64,000 nucleotides of DNA, from the NCBI GenBank assembly GCA_963717255.1, contig CAVQVT010000010.1, forward strand, positions 1-64,000. Direction: 5' to 3'. The position numbers and the translations under genes are program-made. Below are positions 51,182 through 59,533 of the stretch, in pieces (position 1 is the first letter of the stretch; each line of letters opens with the position of its first letter). The notes under the pieces were generated by a model that saw only the letters and a program-made list of their open reading frames with translations, did no database searches and was not told where the DNA came from. Source of the stretch: CAIYQJ01 sp963717255 (lineage in GTDB: Bacteria > Chloroflexota > Limnocylindria > Limnocylindrales > CSP1-4).

Positions 51182-51916
51182 TCAGACCCCCAGGAGCTCC
51201 AGGTAGTGCGGGAGCATCTTCCGCCACCACGGCCAGTCGTGGTTCACGTCGTGGCCCCAGTAGTCGACGATCGCGGGGATCCTCTTCGCCCGCAGGACCT
51301 CCTCCAGCGCGTGCGTGTCCTCGATCATCTCCTCCTCCCAGGCCCCCTGGCCGACGACGATGGCGATCCTCGCCGCGCGCAGTCGGTCGAGGTACCAGGT
51401 GTCCTCCAGTCCGGGCAGGAAGAGGAGCGGGCTGTTGAAGTAGACCGGGTCGTCCACCGCGTCGCCGATGAACATCCGGAGCTGGTAGAGGCCGGACATC
51501 GCGATGAGCCCGTCGAAGAGGTCAGGGTGTCGGAAGAGGGCGTTCGCGGCGTGGTAGGCGCCCATGCTCGCCCCGGTCAGCCAGGCGGTCTCCCGGCCGG
51601 TCAGCTCGCGGACGAACGGGGCGACCTCGGTCGCGAGGTAGCGGTCGTAGTCCTCGTGCCGGCGCGCGCGATCCCCCGGGTGGGCGTCCCAGTTCGCCCA
51701 CGTCTGCCAGTCGATGCCGTCCACCGCGACGATCCGCATCCGGCCCGACTCGATGAAGCCGGCGCAGGCGTCCACCATCCCCCAGTTCTCGAAGTCCCAG
51801 TAGCGGCCCTCCTGGGACGGGAACGCGACCACCGGCCGGCCGTCGTGTCCGTAGACCTTCAGGCTCATGTCGTGGCCCAGGGCGGGACTGGACCAGGTGC
51901 GTTCCTCGACGTGCAT
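51182..51916 (-). CDS. Alpha/beta hydrolase, esterase family (PF00756-like)
   Basis: 244 residues from the ATG at 51916, with AGGAGGATCC just before it. The nucleophile elbow GASMGAY (Ser near 118) is preceded by the usual strand, and a His in YWGHDVNHDWPWW near 225 completes the triad; the acid is probably in the LPGLED region. LKVYGHDGRPVVAFPSQEGRYWDFENWGM at the N terminus is the esterase/mycolyltransferase-like opening. It is an intracellular enzyme of unknown substrate. The gene is followed by the HEAT gene and preceded by an ATP-grasp enzyme (stop 58 bases upstream) on the same strand. The three may form a small-molecule pathway. Confidence 0.85.
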   Translation of the reverse strand: MHVEERTWSSPALGHDMSLKVYGHDGRPVVAFPSQEGRYWDFENWGMVDACAGFIESGRMRIVAVDGIDWQTWANWDAHPGDRARRHEDYDRYLATEVAPFVRELTGRETAWLTGASMGAYHAANALFRHPDLFDGLIAMSGLYQLRMFIGDAVDDPVYFNSPLLFLPGLEDTWYLDRLRAARIAIVVGQGAWEEEMIEDTHALEEVLRAKRIPAIVDYWGHDVNHDWPWWRKMLPHYLELLGV

Positions 51917-51974
51917 GGATCCTCCTGTCGGGGAGTGGTCGGTCGTGGGAGAGAAGGTGGCGTCGGCGGCCCGG

Positions 51975-53150
51975 TTACTCGCGCCCGGGCGGCGTGGCGA
52001 GATCCTGGATCGCCTCCGCGGCCTCGACGAGCGGTGCAAGATCGGGGCTGCGCAGGATGTAGCCGTAGTTGCCGATCGCCGGGGCGAACACATCGTCCAT
52101 CCGCTCGTGATGGACGATCAGCGGGCCGTACCGGTCGAGCACCGACTCGTGGTCCAGCCGGTACGCCCGGCCCGCCTTCCGGCCTGCCCACAGGCAGAAG
52201 TACGGGCGATCCGTCCGGACGGTCGTCGTCCCCTTCACCACGACCTCAGCCCACGCCCGGTAGAAGTCGATGTCGTTCGCCCAGTTCCACATGTCCACCG
52301 TCAGGCCGCCCGGCTGGCGCATGTTCACCTCGAGGGCGGCCAGGGAGCCGTCGGGACGGCGGAAGAACTCGAAGTGGAAGGGGCGCTCCCGGACGTCGAA
52401 CGCGCGGACCAGGCGCTCGCCCACCTCGGCGAGGTCGGGGGCGATCTCGCGGTCGATCCAGTACCACATGTCCGCGCCGCGCACCGCGTCGAGGACGGGG
52501 AGGCCGTAGACGAGCGACGAGGAGAAGACGATGTGCCCCTTCCGATCCACGAGCCCGTCGAAGCTCAGGAGCTGGCCGGTGAGCTCCTCCTCGAGGATGT
52601 GGTCGACGCGGGTCCGGCCAGCGAGGAAGGCCGTCAGGTCGTCGTCGTTCTCCAGGCGGTACGTGCGCGCGGCCCCCACGCCGATGTCCGGCTTGGCGAT
52701 GACCGGGAAGCCGACCTCCTCGACGAAGTCGCGCGCGGCGGGCGCGGTGCGGACCACGCGTCCGCGGGCGGTGGGGACACCGGCCCGGTCGAAGACCCGC
52801 TTCATCGCCGACTTGCGCTTCACCCGCCCGATCGTCTCGACGTTCAGCCCGGGGATGTTGAAGTCGGTCCGCAGGCGGGCCTCGGTCTCCAGCCAGTACT
52901 CGTTGAGCGAGTCGATCCGGTCGATCTTCCCGTGACGGTGGGTGAAATGGCCGAGTGCGCGGACCAGCGCGTCGTCGTCGTGGAGGTCGGGGACCCGGTA
53001 GTACTCGGTGAGCGCCTCGCGGAGCTCCGGGCGGAGCGACTCGTACGACGCGTCCGCCACTCCGAGCACGGTGGCGCCGAGCTCACGCAGCCGGGCGCAG
53101 AAGAGGTAGAGACTCGGCGGGAAGTTCGGCGACAGGAAGACGACGTTCAT
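51975..53150 (-). CDS. ATP-grasp ligase-like enzyme
   Basis: 391 residues. MNVVFLSPNFPPSLYLFCARLRELGATVLGVADA is a pre-ATP-grasp Rossmann domain. KRKSAMKRVFDRAGVPTARGRVV and FPVIAKPDIGVGAARTYRLENDDDL form the ATP-binding part, and FHFEFFRRPDGSLAALEVNMRQPGG carries the metal-binding Glu and Asn. Such enzymes join a carboxylate to an amine or thiol through an acyl phosphate. Its closest neighbours are carboxylate-amine ligases. The acceptor is unknown. A TACACT box ends 9 bases before the ATG. The next two genes downstream encode an esterase and a HEAT protein. Confidence 0.82.
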   Translation of the reverse strand: MNVVFLSPNFPPSLYLFCARLRELGATVLGVADASYESLRPELREALTEYYRVPDLHDDDALVRALGHFTHRHGKIDRIDSLNEYWLETEARLRTDFNIPGLNVETIGRVKRKSAMKRVFDRAGVPTARGRVVRTAPAARDFVEEVGFPVIAKPDIGVGAARTYRLENDDDLTAFLAGRTRVDHILEEELTGQLLSFDGLVDRKGHIVFSSSLVYGLPVLDAVRGADMWYWIDREIAPDLAEVGERLVRAFDVRERPFHFEFFRRPDGSLAALEVNMRQPGGLTVDMWNWANDIDFYRAWAEVVVKGTTTVRTDRPYFCLWAGRKAGRAYRLDHESVLDRYGPLIVHHERMDDVFAPAIGNYGYILRSPDLAPLVEAAEAIQDLATPPGRE

Positions 53151-53418
53151 CGGGGAGGGAGTGTACGCGGTGAGGGCGGGGGAGGGGAGGTGCGGACACG
53201 CCCCTGGCCCTCTGCGCCGCACGAGCGGAAGGTCGGTCGCCCGTGGTGCGAGCTCGCGATCGACGACGACCTCCGCGCCTCTCAGGATGCGATGACACGG
53301 TGCTCCTTCGCGCAGGCCGAGGCGAGCACCGGGGTGCGGCTCGGGCGCCCTGCGCTCGGGATTCGGACGGCGCGTTCGGCCCACTCATCCACCCGGCGGG
53401 CGGCCCCGAAGGACCGAG
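53151..53418. other. Intergenic region with no recognisable gene (268 bp)
   Basis: It lies between the divergent ATP-grasp gene and the shared 71-bp element. I see a TACACT box for the minus-strand gene at 53160-53165 and no small reading frame with a coding codon pattern. Confidence 0.5.
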
Positions 53419-53489
53419 TGGTCGGGTGCTGGTACTGTCGCCCGACACCTCGTCTCCCGCGGAGGGCCCGCGACGTGATCTACGACCCG
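53419..53489 (+). repeat. 71-bp element, copy 1, upstream of the paralogous 115-residue gene
   Basis: It matches 63391-63461 at 69 of 71 positions. It contains the stem TCGGGTG/CGCCCGA (53422-53428 and 53439-53445), the box TACTGT at 53433-53438, a -35-like AGGACC 17 bases ahead of it, a GGAGGG ribosome-binding site, the GTG start and the first five codons. It is probably a promoter-leader module. Confidence 0.85.
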
Positions 53490-53822
53490 ACCCTCACCTC
53501 GCTGATCATCGCCGGCGTGATCTTCCTGGTGGCCGTGTTCCTCAACGTGTCGTCGGACTGGGAGGTCGTCCGGGAGCTGTCGGGCGCGACCGAGAAGTGG
53601 ACCGCGCCCCTCCTGATCCGGCGCTACCGCAACGACGCGAAGAACCGCAAGCGCGTCTGGGCGGAAGCCGACGCACTGCACCGGCACGGCTACCGCGCCG
53701 AGCTCCACCGCAGCCAGCGCGACGACGCCGCCCTGAGCCGGGCCGTCGCGATCGACGTGCGCAGCGCCCTCGCAGGCCTCGGCGCCGGCGAGGAGATCAT
53801 GGTCGCCTACTTCCGGGTGTAG
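53475..53822 (+). CDS. Paralogue 1 of a 115-residue membrane-anchored protein
   Basis: 115 residues from a GTG with GGAGGG 8 bases ahead. One membrane helix (residues 8-27) precedes a soluble domain of 85 residues: WTAPLLIRRYRND, then NRKRVWAEAD, then HGYRAELHRSQRDDAALSRAV and AIDVRSALAGLGAGEEIMVAY. 87 of 115 residues equal the copy at 63447-63794. No family recognised. It is probably a regulatory or structural membrane protein with its soluble part in the cytoplasm (Arg/Lys-rich). The gene ends 4 bases before a convergent acetyltransferase. Confidence 0.8.
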   Translation: MIYDPTLTSLIIAGVIFLVAVFLNVSSDWEVVRELSGATEKWTAPLLIRRYRNDAKNRKRVWAEADALHRHGYRAELHRSQRDDAALSRAVAIDVRSALAGLGAGEEIMVAYFRV

Positions 53823-53826
53823 CCGG

Positions 53827-54291
53827 TCAGGCGCCGGGTCGGGGCGCGTAGTCCACGCTCCGGAACGGCCAGGCGTCGCGCAGCCAGTCCGAGACGACCC
53901 GGTACAACACCGGGTCCAGGTCCGCGTCGGCGGCGCGGACCCACGACCGGACCTGCGCGTCGAAGCCCTGCTTCTCGCTCGGGTAGATGTACACGCAGCC
54001 GACCACCTCCGGCTCATCGCCGGCCGGTGCGAGGACCGTGTACGTGAACCCCGTCCGCCCGGCGCGGTCCTCCGCGTGGCGGACCAGGTCGCCCCGGTTC
54101 TCCTCGAGCGTCATCGGGTGCGGCCAGGAGAGCCCCTCGAACCCGGGCGTCGCGCGGATGTGGTCGATGCTCGACGTCCACGCCGCGTAGTCCGAGTCGT
54201 CGTGTTCCGGCCCGAGCGGACGAAGCCGGAAGGCGGGCTGGTCGAGGCCGGAAGGCGGGGTGAACGAGTCGGGGACGAATGGATCCGTCAC
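53827..54291 (-). CDS. GNAT-family N-acetyltransferase
   Basis: 154 residues from a GTG with AAGGAG 8 bases ahead. The fold is partly visible: FRLRPLGPEHDDSDYAAWTSSIDHIRAT at the N terminus, GFTYTVLAPAGDEPEVVGCVYIYPSEKQGFDAQVRSWVRA as strands 4-5 with the CoA-binding region, and a C-terminal DPVLYRVVSDWLRDAWPF helix. The typical Q/R-x-x-G-x-G/A loop is degenerate, so the CoA contact is uncertain, but the layout is that of GNAT proteins. The acceptor is unknown. It is convergent with paralogue 1 and divergent from the DUF2339 gene. Confidence 0.65.
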   Translation of the reverse strand: MTDPFVPDSFTPPSGLDQPAFRLRPLGPEHDDSDYAAWTSSIDHIRATPGFEGLSWPHPMTLEENRGDLVRHAEDRAGRTGFTYTVLAPAGDEPEVVGCVYIYPSEKQGFDAQVRSWVRAADADLDPVLYRVVSDWLRDAWPFRSVDYAPRPGA

Positions 54292-54480
54292 GTGCGATCT
54301 CCTTGGGCGGACGCAGGTGAAGCGTACGCGCCGCCGGACCGTGCCCGGCGCCGTTCGGCTCTTGACCCGGTCCACACGAGGCATACGGTCAGGGCGGCGG
54401 CCGGCACACCAGCGGGGGGCGTGGGCCCAGGTCCCACTTCCCGATCGGCCACGCGGCCCGGACCGTCGGGAGGGACTGCG

Positions 54481-57400
54481 ATGGAACTCCTCCTGTTCAT
54501 CGTCCTGGTCGTGGTCGCCTTCATCGGCTGGGCGAGGTTCGCCGACGTCTCCGACCGGCTGAGGCGGGCCGACATCGAGCTGCTCGCCCTGCAGTCGAGC
54601 ATCGATTCGATCAAGCACGACCTGCGCGTGCACGAACGGCTGATCCTCGAGGCCCGTGCGGAGCGGCCCGAAGCGGCGGACGAGGCGAGTCCCGCGGCGG
54701 GGCCCTCCGCGGCTCCCGTCCCGGCTCCCGCCCCGACCGCGCGCGTCCGGCGCGTCGGGCGCGCCGGTGCGCCAGCCGCCCTGGCCGGGTCGGCAGCCGC
54801 TGCCGCGTCGGAGCGGGCGCCGTCCGTCGCCGCGCCGTCCATGGCTGCCGCTGTGGCCGCGCCGCCCGTGACGCCGGCACCGGCTGCCGGGCCAGGACCG
54901 GCGTTCCCGCCCGGACTCGCGCCCGCGCCCGTGGGGCGCCCCTGGCCGAGCCCGGCCGGGGCCCAGCCCGCGGTGGCGCCCCCGTCCGAAACCGGCGCGC
55001 TCTGGGGCCCCCAGCCCGCGGCCGCGAAGGAAGCCGGCCCGGGGTGGTCCGAGCGCCTCCTCCGTCAACTGGGCCTCACCCCGCCGGCGCCCGGGGAAGC
55101 GTGGTCCAGGTCGACCCTGGAGGCCTGGCTCGAAGGTCGCATGCTGGCCGTCGTCGGCGGGATCGCCCTCCTGCTCGGCGCGGTCTTCTTCCTGAGCCTC
55201 GCCTTCAGCCGCGGCTGGATCACCGAGCCGCTGCGCGTCGCGATCGGACTCGTCGTCGGTGCGGTGCTCATCGTCCTCGGCGAGATCGCTTTCACCCGGC
55301 TCCGCGGGATCCTCGGGCACGTCCTGATCGCGGTCGGTCTGGCGACCGTGTCGCTCGCGCTGCTCGCGGCGACCCGCCTCTACGGGCTGGTGCCCGTCGA
55401 GTGGGGTCTGCTCGGCGCCTTGCTCGCGGCCCTGGCCGCGGCAGCGATCGCCATCCGACACGACTCACAGCTGGTCGCCGCGTTCGGCCTGGTCGCCGTC
55501 CTCGCGGCGCCGCCGCTGCTCGGCGCGACCCCCACCGTCGTCACGCTCCTGTTCGTCGCGGCCGCCCTCGTCGGCACCACCGCGATCGCGCTCTTCCGCA
55601 CGTGGGTCTGGCTGCCCCCGCTCGCGTTCGTCCTTGCGGCCCCGCAGGTCGCCTCGTACGTCCTGGGCTCTCCGCCCGTCGCCGAGGGCCTCGCCGTCGT
55701 CGCCGGCTTCTGGCTCGTGAGCCTCGTGGCGGCGGGCGGAGAGGAGATCCGGCACGCCACCGACCGGTTGCGCACGTCCACGGTCACCCTCCTGCTCGCC
55801 GATGCCGCGTTCACCGTCTGGGCGGGCTTCGCGGTCCTCGGCGACCCGGACAGCGCGTGGCGCGGTGCCTTCCTCGCCGTCCTTGCGCTCGCCTACCTCG
55901 GGCTCGGGCTGCTCTTCCTCGCGCGGAATGGCGACCGCCACCCGTTCGGACTGGTCGTGGCCGCGACCGGCGTCGCCTCGCTCACGATCGCGGTCCCGGT
56001 CCACTTCGGCGGGCCGCCCGTGCCGGTCGCCTGGGCCGCGGAGGCCGTGGCCCTCGCGTGGGTCGCGGTCCTCCGTCGCCATCCGTACAGCGCGCTCGCG
56101 TCACTGATCCTGGGCACGCTCGCGATCGGGCACCTGGTCCTGGTCGAGTACCCGCCGACCGACCTCGCCGCCGGTGCAGGCTCGATCCCGTTCGTCAGCC
56201 CCGAGGGGATGACGTTCGCGTTCGTCGTGGGCGCGCTCGTCGTGGCCGGCCTGGTCGTCCCCGTCACGTGGGTCCGCGCATGGCTCGCGACGATCGGCGC
56301 GCTCCTGACCGCCTACGTCCTGCCGTTCGGTCTCTCCGGCCCGGCGCTCGTGGCGGGCTGGGCGGCGCTCGCGACCGCCGGGTTCGGCACGTTCGCGCGC
56401 GTCGTCGCCCCCCGGATCGCCCCCGACTTCCGCGAGGAGCGGACCGCGGTCATGCGGCTGCCCGCACGGATCGCCGAGCCGGTGGCCATCGTGGTGGCCC
56501 TCGTCAGCCGCGCGGCTCGACCCGCGTACCTGGGGGTCGCCGGCATCGCGGGGCTCTGCATGCTCGCCCAGCTCGCCCTGGTCGAGTACCCGATCCGCTC
56601 CATCGGCACCGCGACGCCCCACGACATCGCGTTCGTCGGACTCCCGGGCCTCTCGTTCGCGATCGTGCTCGCGGGGGTCGTCGCAACGTGGCTGCTGGTC
56701 CCGGTGAGGTGGGCGCGCATCGCGCTGACCGCGCTCGGCGGGCTGGTCACGCTCTACGTCCTCCCCTTCGAGACGTCCGGCGCACTGCTCGTCGCCGCGT
56801 GGTCTGCGCTCGCGGTCGCCGGGTTCGTCGTTGAGGCGTCGATCCTCGTGCCGCGCGTCGGCCGGCTGGACGGTCCACGGCCCGAGTCGGACCTGGACCT
56901 GCTCGCCCGGCCGTCGGTGGTCGCGGTGGCGAGCCTCGCGCTCGCCGCATCCATCGCCCATCTCCTGGCCCTCGACTTCCCGCCCGACCGGCTCCTCGGC
57001 CCGACCCTCTCGAGCCCGCCGTACGCCGGGCGGGAGGGCCTCGCCCTGGCCGCGGTTCTGGCGGCCCTCGGGCTCATCGGGTGGGTGATGCGGTCGCGTT
57101 GGATCCGCCTCGGGCTGACCGGGATCGGAGCGGCGCTGCTGGCGTACACGGCCACCTTCGAGATCCCGGTGCCGGCCGTAGCCGCCGCGTGGGGCGTCAT
57201 CGCACTGGCATCGCTCTGGATCGTCCGCCGCCTCACGCTGGTCCCGGTCGTGGCGGTGGACCTCGGCAGGCCGTGGGAGGTCGTCTCGGAGCGCCTGCCG
57301 TACGCCGCCGCGGGTCTGGCCGTGCTCTTCCAGGTCGCCGATGCGCTGCGCCTCGCCGACCTCGCCGGGTTCGGCGGGCACCTGATGGGCAGGCTCGACC

Positions 57401-58230
57401 CGGTCGGGACGCCGTTCCTGGATGAGCGGACCGCCGTGATCGTCGCGCTCGCCGCGACACTCGTCCTCTCCGGCGTGATCTGGCGCGGGTCGACGGCCGC
57501 GGCGACGGGCGCGGTGGGGGCTGGCATCGCCCTCGCCTGGCTCCTGCCGTTCGAGGTCCGACCCGGCTACGCGGTCGCCGGATGGTGTCTCATCGCGCTC
57601 GGCGGGCTGGTCCTCGTCCGCGCGGTCCCTGCGTCACGGCTACTCGCGGGCGCCGCGTCGCTCGTCCTCGTCGGATCGGCGGCGCTGGTCACCCTCGCGG
57701 TCGTGGCGCCGCCGGGCCGTCTCATCGTGGACGAGACGACGTCGATCCTCGGCTGGCCGCTCCTGACGGACGCCTCGGTCGCGCTGGCGGCCCTCGCCGT
57801 CGTCGCGATCGCCGGTGGGCTTCTCCACCGCCACGAGCGCCTGGCTCTTCCCGCGCTGGCCGCGGGGGGCGCCGCCGCCGTCTACCTCCTGTCGGTCGCG
57901 GTCGTGGACCAGTTCCAGCTCCAGGTGGGCACGCGACCGCTGGAGGAGCTGCAGAAGAGCGCCCAGGTCGGGCTGACCGTCCTGTGGTCGATCCTGGGGG
58001 CGGCCGGGTTCGCCATCGGCATCACCGCCCACCGGCCCGAGGTCCGCATCTTCGGCCTCGCGCTGCTGGGCATCGCGACCGTGAAGGTCTTCCTCGTGGA
58101 CCTCGCCGCGCTCGACGTCGCGTACCGGGTCCTGTCGCTCGTCGCGCTCGGCGTGCTCCTGCTCGTCAGCGCGGCCGTGTACGCACACATGCAGCGCCCG
58201 CACGGACCGACCGCGCCACAGCATCCGTGA
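54481..58230 (+). CDS. DUF2339 family polytopic membrane protein
   Basis: 1249 residues, one of the largest proteins here. An N-terminal membrane helix and coiled coil (LLFIVLVVVAFIGWARF; DRLRRADIELLALQSSIDSIKHDLRVHERL) is followed by about 130 residues rich in Ala and Pro, then roughly 25 to 30 membrane helices. WLEGRMLAVVGGIALLLGAVFFLSLAFSRGWI, the first block after the linker, is the DUF2339 signature. The function of these proteins is unknown; they are large, rare and bacterial. GGGAGGGACTGCG precedes the ATG. A hairpin terminator follows. Confidence 0.85.
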   Translation: MELLLFIVLVVVAFIGWARFADVSDRLRRADIELLALQSSIDSIKHDLRVHERLILEARAERPEAADEASPAAGPSAAPVPAPAPTARVRRVGRAGAPAALAGSAAAAASERAPSVAAPSMAAAVAAPPVTPAPAAGPGPAFPPGLAPAPVGRPWPSPAGAQPAVAPPSETGALWGPQPAAAKEAGPGWSERLLRQLGLTPPAPGEAWSRSTLEAWLEGRMLAVVGGIALLLGAVFFLSLAFSRGWITEPLRVAIGLVVGAVLIVLGEIAFTRLRGILGHVLIAVGLATVSLALLAATRLYGLVPVEWGLLGALLAALAAAAIAIRHDSQLVAAFGLVAVLAAPPLLGATPTVVTLLFVAAALVGTTAIALFRTWVWLPPLAFVLAAPQVASYVLGSPPVAEGLAVVAGFWLVSLVAAGGEEIRHATDRLRTSTVTLLLADAAFTVWAGFAVLGDPDSAWRGAFLAVLALAYLGLGLLFLARNGDRHPFGLVVAATGVASLTIAVPVHFGGPPVPVAWAAEAVALAWVAVLRRHPYSALASLILGTLAIGHLVLVEYPPTDLAAGAGSIPFVSPEGMTFAFVVGALVVAGLVVPVTWVRAWLATIGALLTAYVLPFGLSGPALVAGWAALATAGFGTFARVVAPRIAPDFREERTAVMRLPARIAEPVAIVVALVSRAARPAYLGVAGIAGLCMLAQLALVEYPIRSIGTATPHDIAFVGLPGLSFAIVLAGVVATWLLVPVRWARIALTALGGLVTLYVLPFETSGALLVAAWSALAVAGFVVEASILVPRVGRLDGPRPESDLDLLARPSVVAVASLALAASIAHLLALDFPPDRLLGPTLSSPPYAGREGLALAAVLAALGLIGWVMRSRWIRLGLTGIGAALLAYTATFEIPVPAVAAAWGVIALASLWIVRRLTLVPVVAVDLGRPWEVVSERLPYAAAGLAVLFQVADALRLADLAGFGGHLMGRLDPVGTPFLDERTAVIVALAATLVLSGVIWRGSTAAATGAVGAGIALAWLLPFEVRPGYAVAGWCLIALGGLVLVRAVPASRLLAGAASLVLVGSAALVTLAVVAPPGRLIVDETTSILGWPLLTDASVALAALAVVAIAGGLLHRHERLALPALAAGGAAAVYLLSVAVVDQFQLQVGTRPLEELQKSAQVGLTVLWSILGAAGFAIGITAHRPEVRIFGLALLGIATVKVFLVDLAALDVAYRVLSLVALGVLLLVSAAVYAHMQRPHGPTAPQHP

Positions 58231-58262
58231 CGGAGGGGAGCGTCGGAACGGGGGCGGCGGGA

Positions 58263-58288
58263 GCAGGCGCCCGCGCGGCGGCGCCTGC
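58263..58288 (+). terminator. Perfect 9-bp hairpin after the DUF2339 gene
   Basis: GCAGGCGCC and GGCGCCTGC pair exactly around an 8-base loop, 32 bases after the stop at 58230. The minus-strand gene at 58342 ends on the other side, so it may be two-way. Confidence 0.55.
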
Positions 58289-58341
58289 CGACCGGTCGGG
58301 TGAGCCCGTCGTGGGGGTGCCGGTCCCGCGGCGCGTGCGCT

Positions 58342-58629
58342 CTACGCCTTGATCTCGACCCCGTCCCGGCCGCCGCCGAGCTTGCCACGGACCGCTGCGG
58401 CGCCGTTGGCGGCGGACCAGGCGGCCACCGCGTCCGCGAGCGCCCGGGAATCGGGCCGGACCGCGAGGCGGTCGTCTGCGCCGCGCAGCCCGGCGCCGAG
58501 CTCGGCGATCGGGCCCCGGTACGCCGGCTTGTCCCCGTTCGTCCGCGGCGTGGGCGGATAGACCTCGAAGTAGCCGTCGCTGCACACGACGATGTTCGAG
58601 TCGGGCGTATGGAAGGGCGTGCGAGCCAT
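58342..58629 (-). CDS. Small hypothetical protein (95 residues)
   Basis: MARTPFHTPDSNIVVCSDGYFEVYPP, then a middle of small strands and a C-terminal part rich in Gly, Arg and Asp. No family recognised. Codon-position GC is normal. There is no ribosome-binding site before the ATG and only a weak promoter, so the start is uncertain. It is convergent with the DUF2339 gene, separated by a hairpin. Confidence 0.5.
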   Translation of the reverse strand: MARTPFHTPDSNIVVCSDGYFEVYPPTPRTNGDKPAYRGPIAELGAGLRGADDRLAVRPDSRALADAVAAWSAANGAAAVRGKLGGGRDGVEIKA

Positions 58630-58944
58630 GGGAGGGATCCGATCCGTCGCGCGCTTCGGACCGACGGATGAGAGCCCGGCGCATGGCGACTGCGCACCCA
58701 CCATCGGGCTCAGCGGCAATTCCGTCAAACGTGGGACCGGGGCGACGGGTCGGGAGCGCGTATCTCGTGCAGCGCGGGACCGGGTTGCTGCTCGTCGGGA
58801 GCGGGACGCCGGGGAGCGCCGCGCGACCTGCGGTACATCGGCCTGGGGCCTGCCGCTCGCGGGGGCCTCCCGCGGGCGCCTCGTTCGACCGGGTGGTGCA
58901 GGGGCGTCGGCGCTGGAACCCGGTTCCATCGGGCGCCCTGGGGT
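58630..58944. other. Intergenic region with no supported gene (315 bp)
   Basis: It lies between the small hypothetical gene and the end of the methyltransferase gene. Open frames here are Arg/Gly/Pro-rich and lack a start signal. I found no tRNA-like cloverleaf. Confidence 0.5.
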
Positions 58945-59472
58945 TCAGCGGAAGCTGACGGCCGAGTAGATCGACCCCAGGAACCGGCTCGGGACCGACG
59001 CGAGCCGCGCGGTGTCGCGGAAGCCCGCCTCGGCCGCCACGGCGGCCCAGCTCCGGAACGAGATCGGGAAAGGGACCCACGGGTTGCCGCGATCGGTGTC
59101 GTACTCGACGAGGACAAGCCGGCCGGCCGGGCGAAGGTAGCCCAGGACCAGGTGGAGGACGGCGAGCTTGTCGCGCTCGAAGTGGAGCGAGTTCGCCATG
59201 ACGACCCCGTCGAGCGGCGGCAGCTCGAGCCGTTGCGTGAAGTCGGCGACGAGCGGCGCGACGGTCACGCGGGGGAACGCGTCGCGGAGCGCCCGTGCCT
59301 GGACCGCGAGGGCGCGGGCATCCCGATCGACCGTGTAGATCGAGCCGGTCGGGCCGAGGAGGTCGGCGAGGGCGAGGGTGAACGCTCCTTCGCCCGAGCC
59401 GAGGTCGGCCCAGGTCGTCCCGCCGCCCAGGACGCTCTCTCGAAGCAGCCTCACGTGGTCGCGATGGTCCAT
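58945..59472 (-). CDS. Class I SAM-dependent methyltransferase
   Basis: 175 residues. Motif I is WADLGSGEGAFTLALADLLGP near 22-40, motif II/acidic end of strand 2 is VDRDARAL near 50, and motif III-like is VVMANSLHFERDK near 95, followed by RPAGRLVLVEYDT. It is a minimal seven-strand methyltransferase (short for the class). The acceptor is unknown, perhaps a small molecule or a peptide. A CACACT box ends 7 bases before the ATG at 59472 with no ribosome-binding site. The Gfo/Idh/MocA gene upstream on the same strand ends 61 bases away. Confidence 0.85.
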   Translation of the reverse strand: MDHRDHVRLLRESVLGGGTTWADLGSGEGAFTLALADLLGPTGSIYTVDRDARALAVQARALRDAFPRVTVAPLVADFTQRLELPPLDGVVMANSLHFERDKLAVLHLVLGYLRPAGRLVLVEYDTDRGNPWVPFPISFRSWAAVAAEAGFRDTARLASVPSRFLGSIYSAVSFR

Positions 59473-59533
59473 CGCGTGGAGTGTGGCGCACGCGGGCCGC
59501 GGCGGGCGGCTGTGTCGCCGCTGCGGCGGGCCC

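Noticed and set aside
53083..53448. Minus-strand frames near both 71-bp elements that begin with the same five residues
   Set aside because: The likeness only reflects the shared DNA element; the rest is unrelated and lacks a coding pattern.
58668..58958. A 96-codon frame in the gap before the methyltransferase
   Set aside because: Arg/Gly/Pro-rich, no start signal, no domain.
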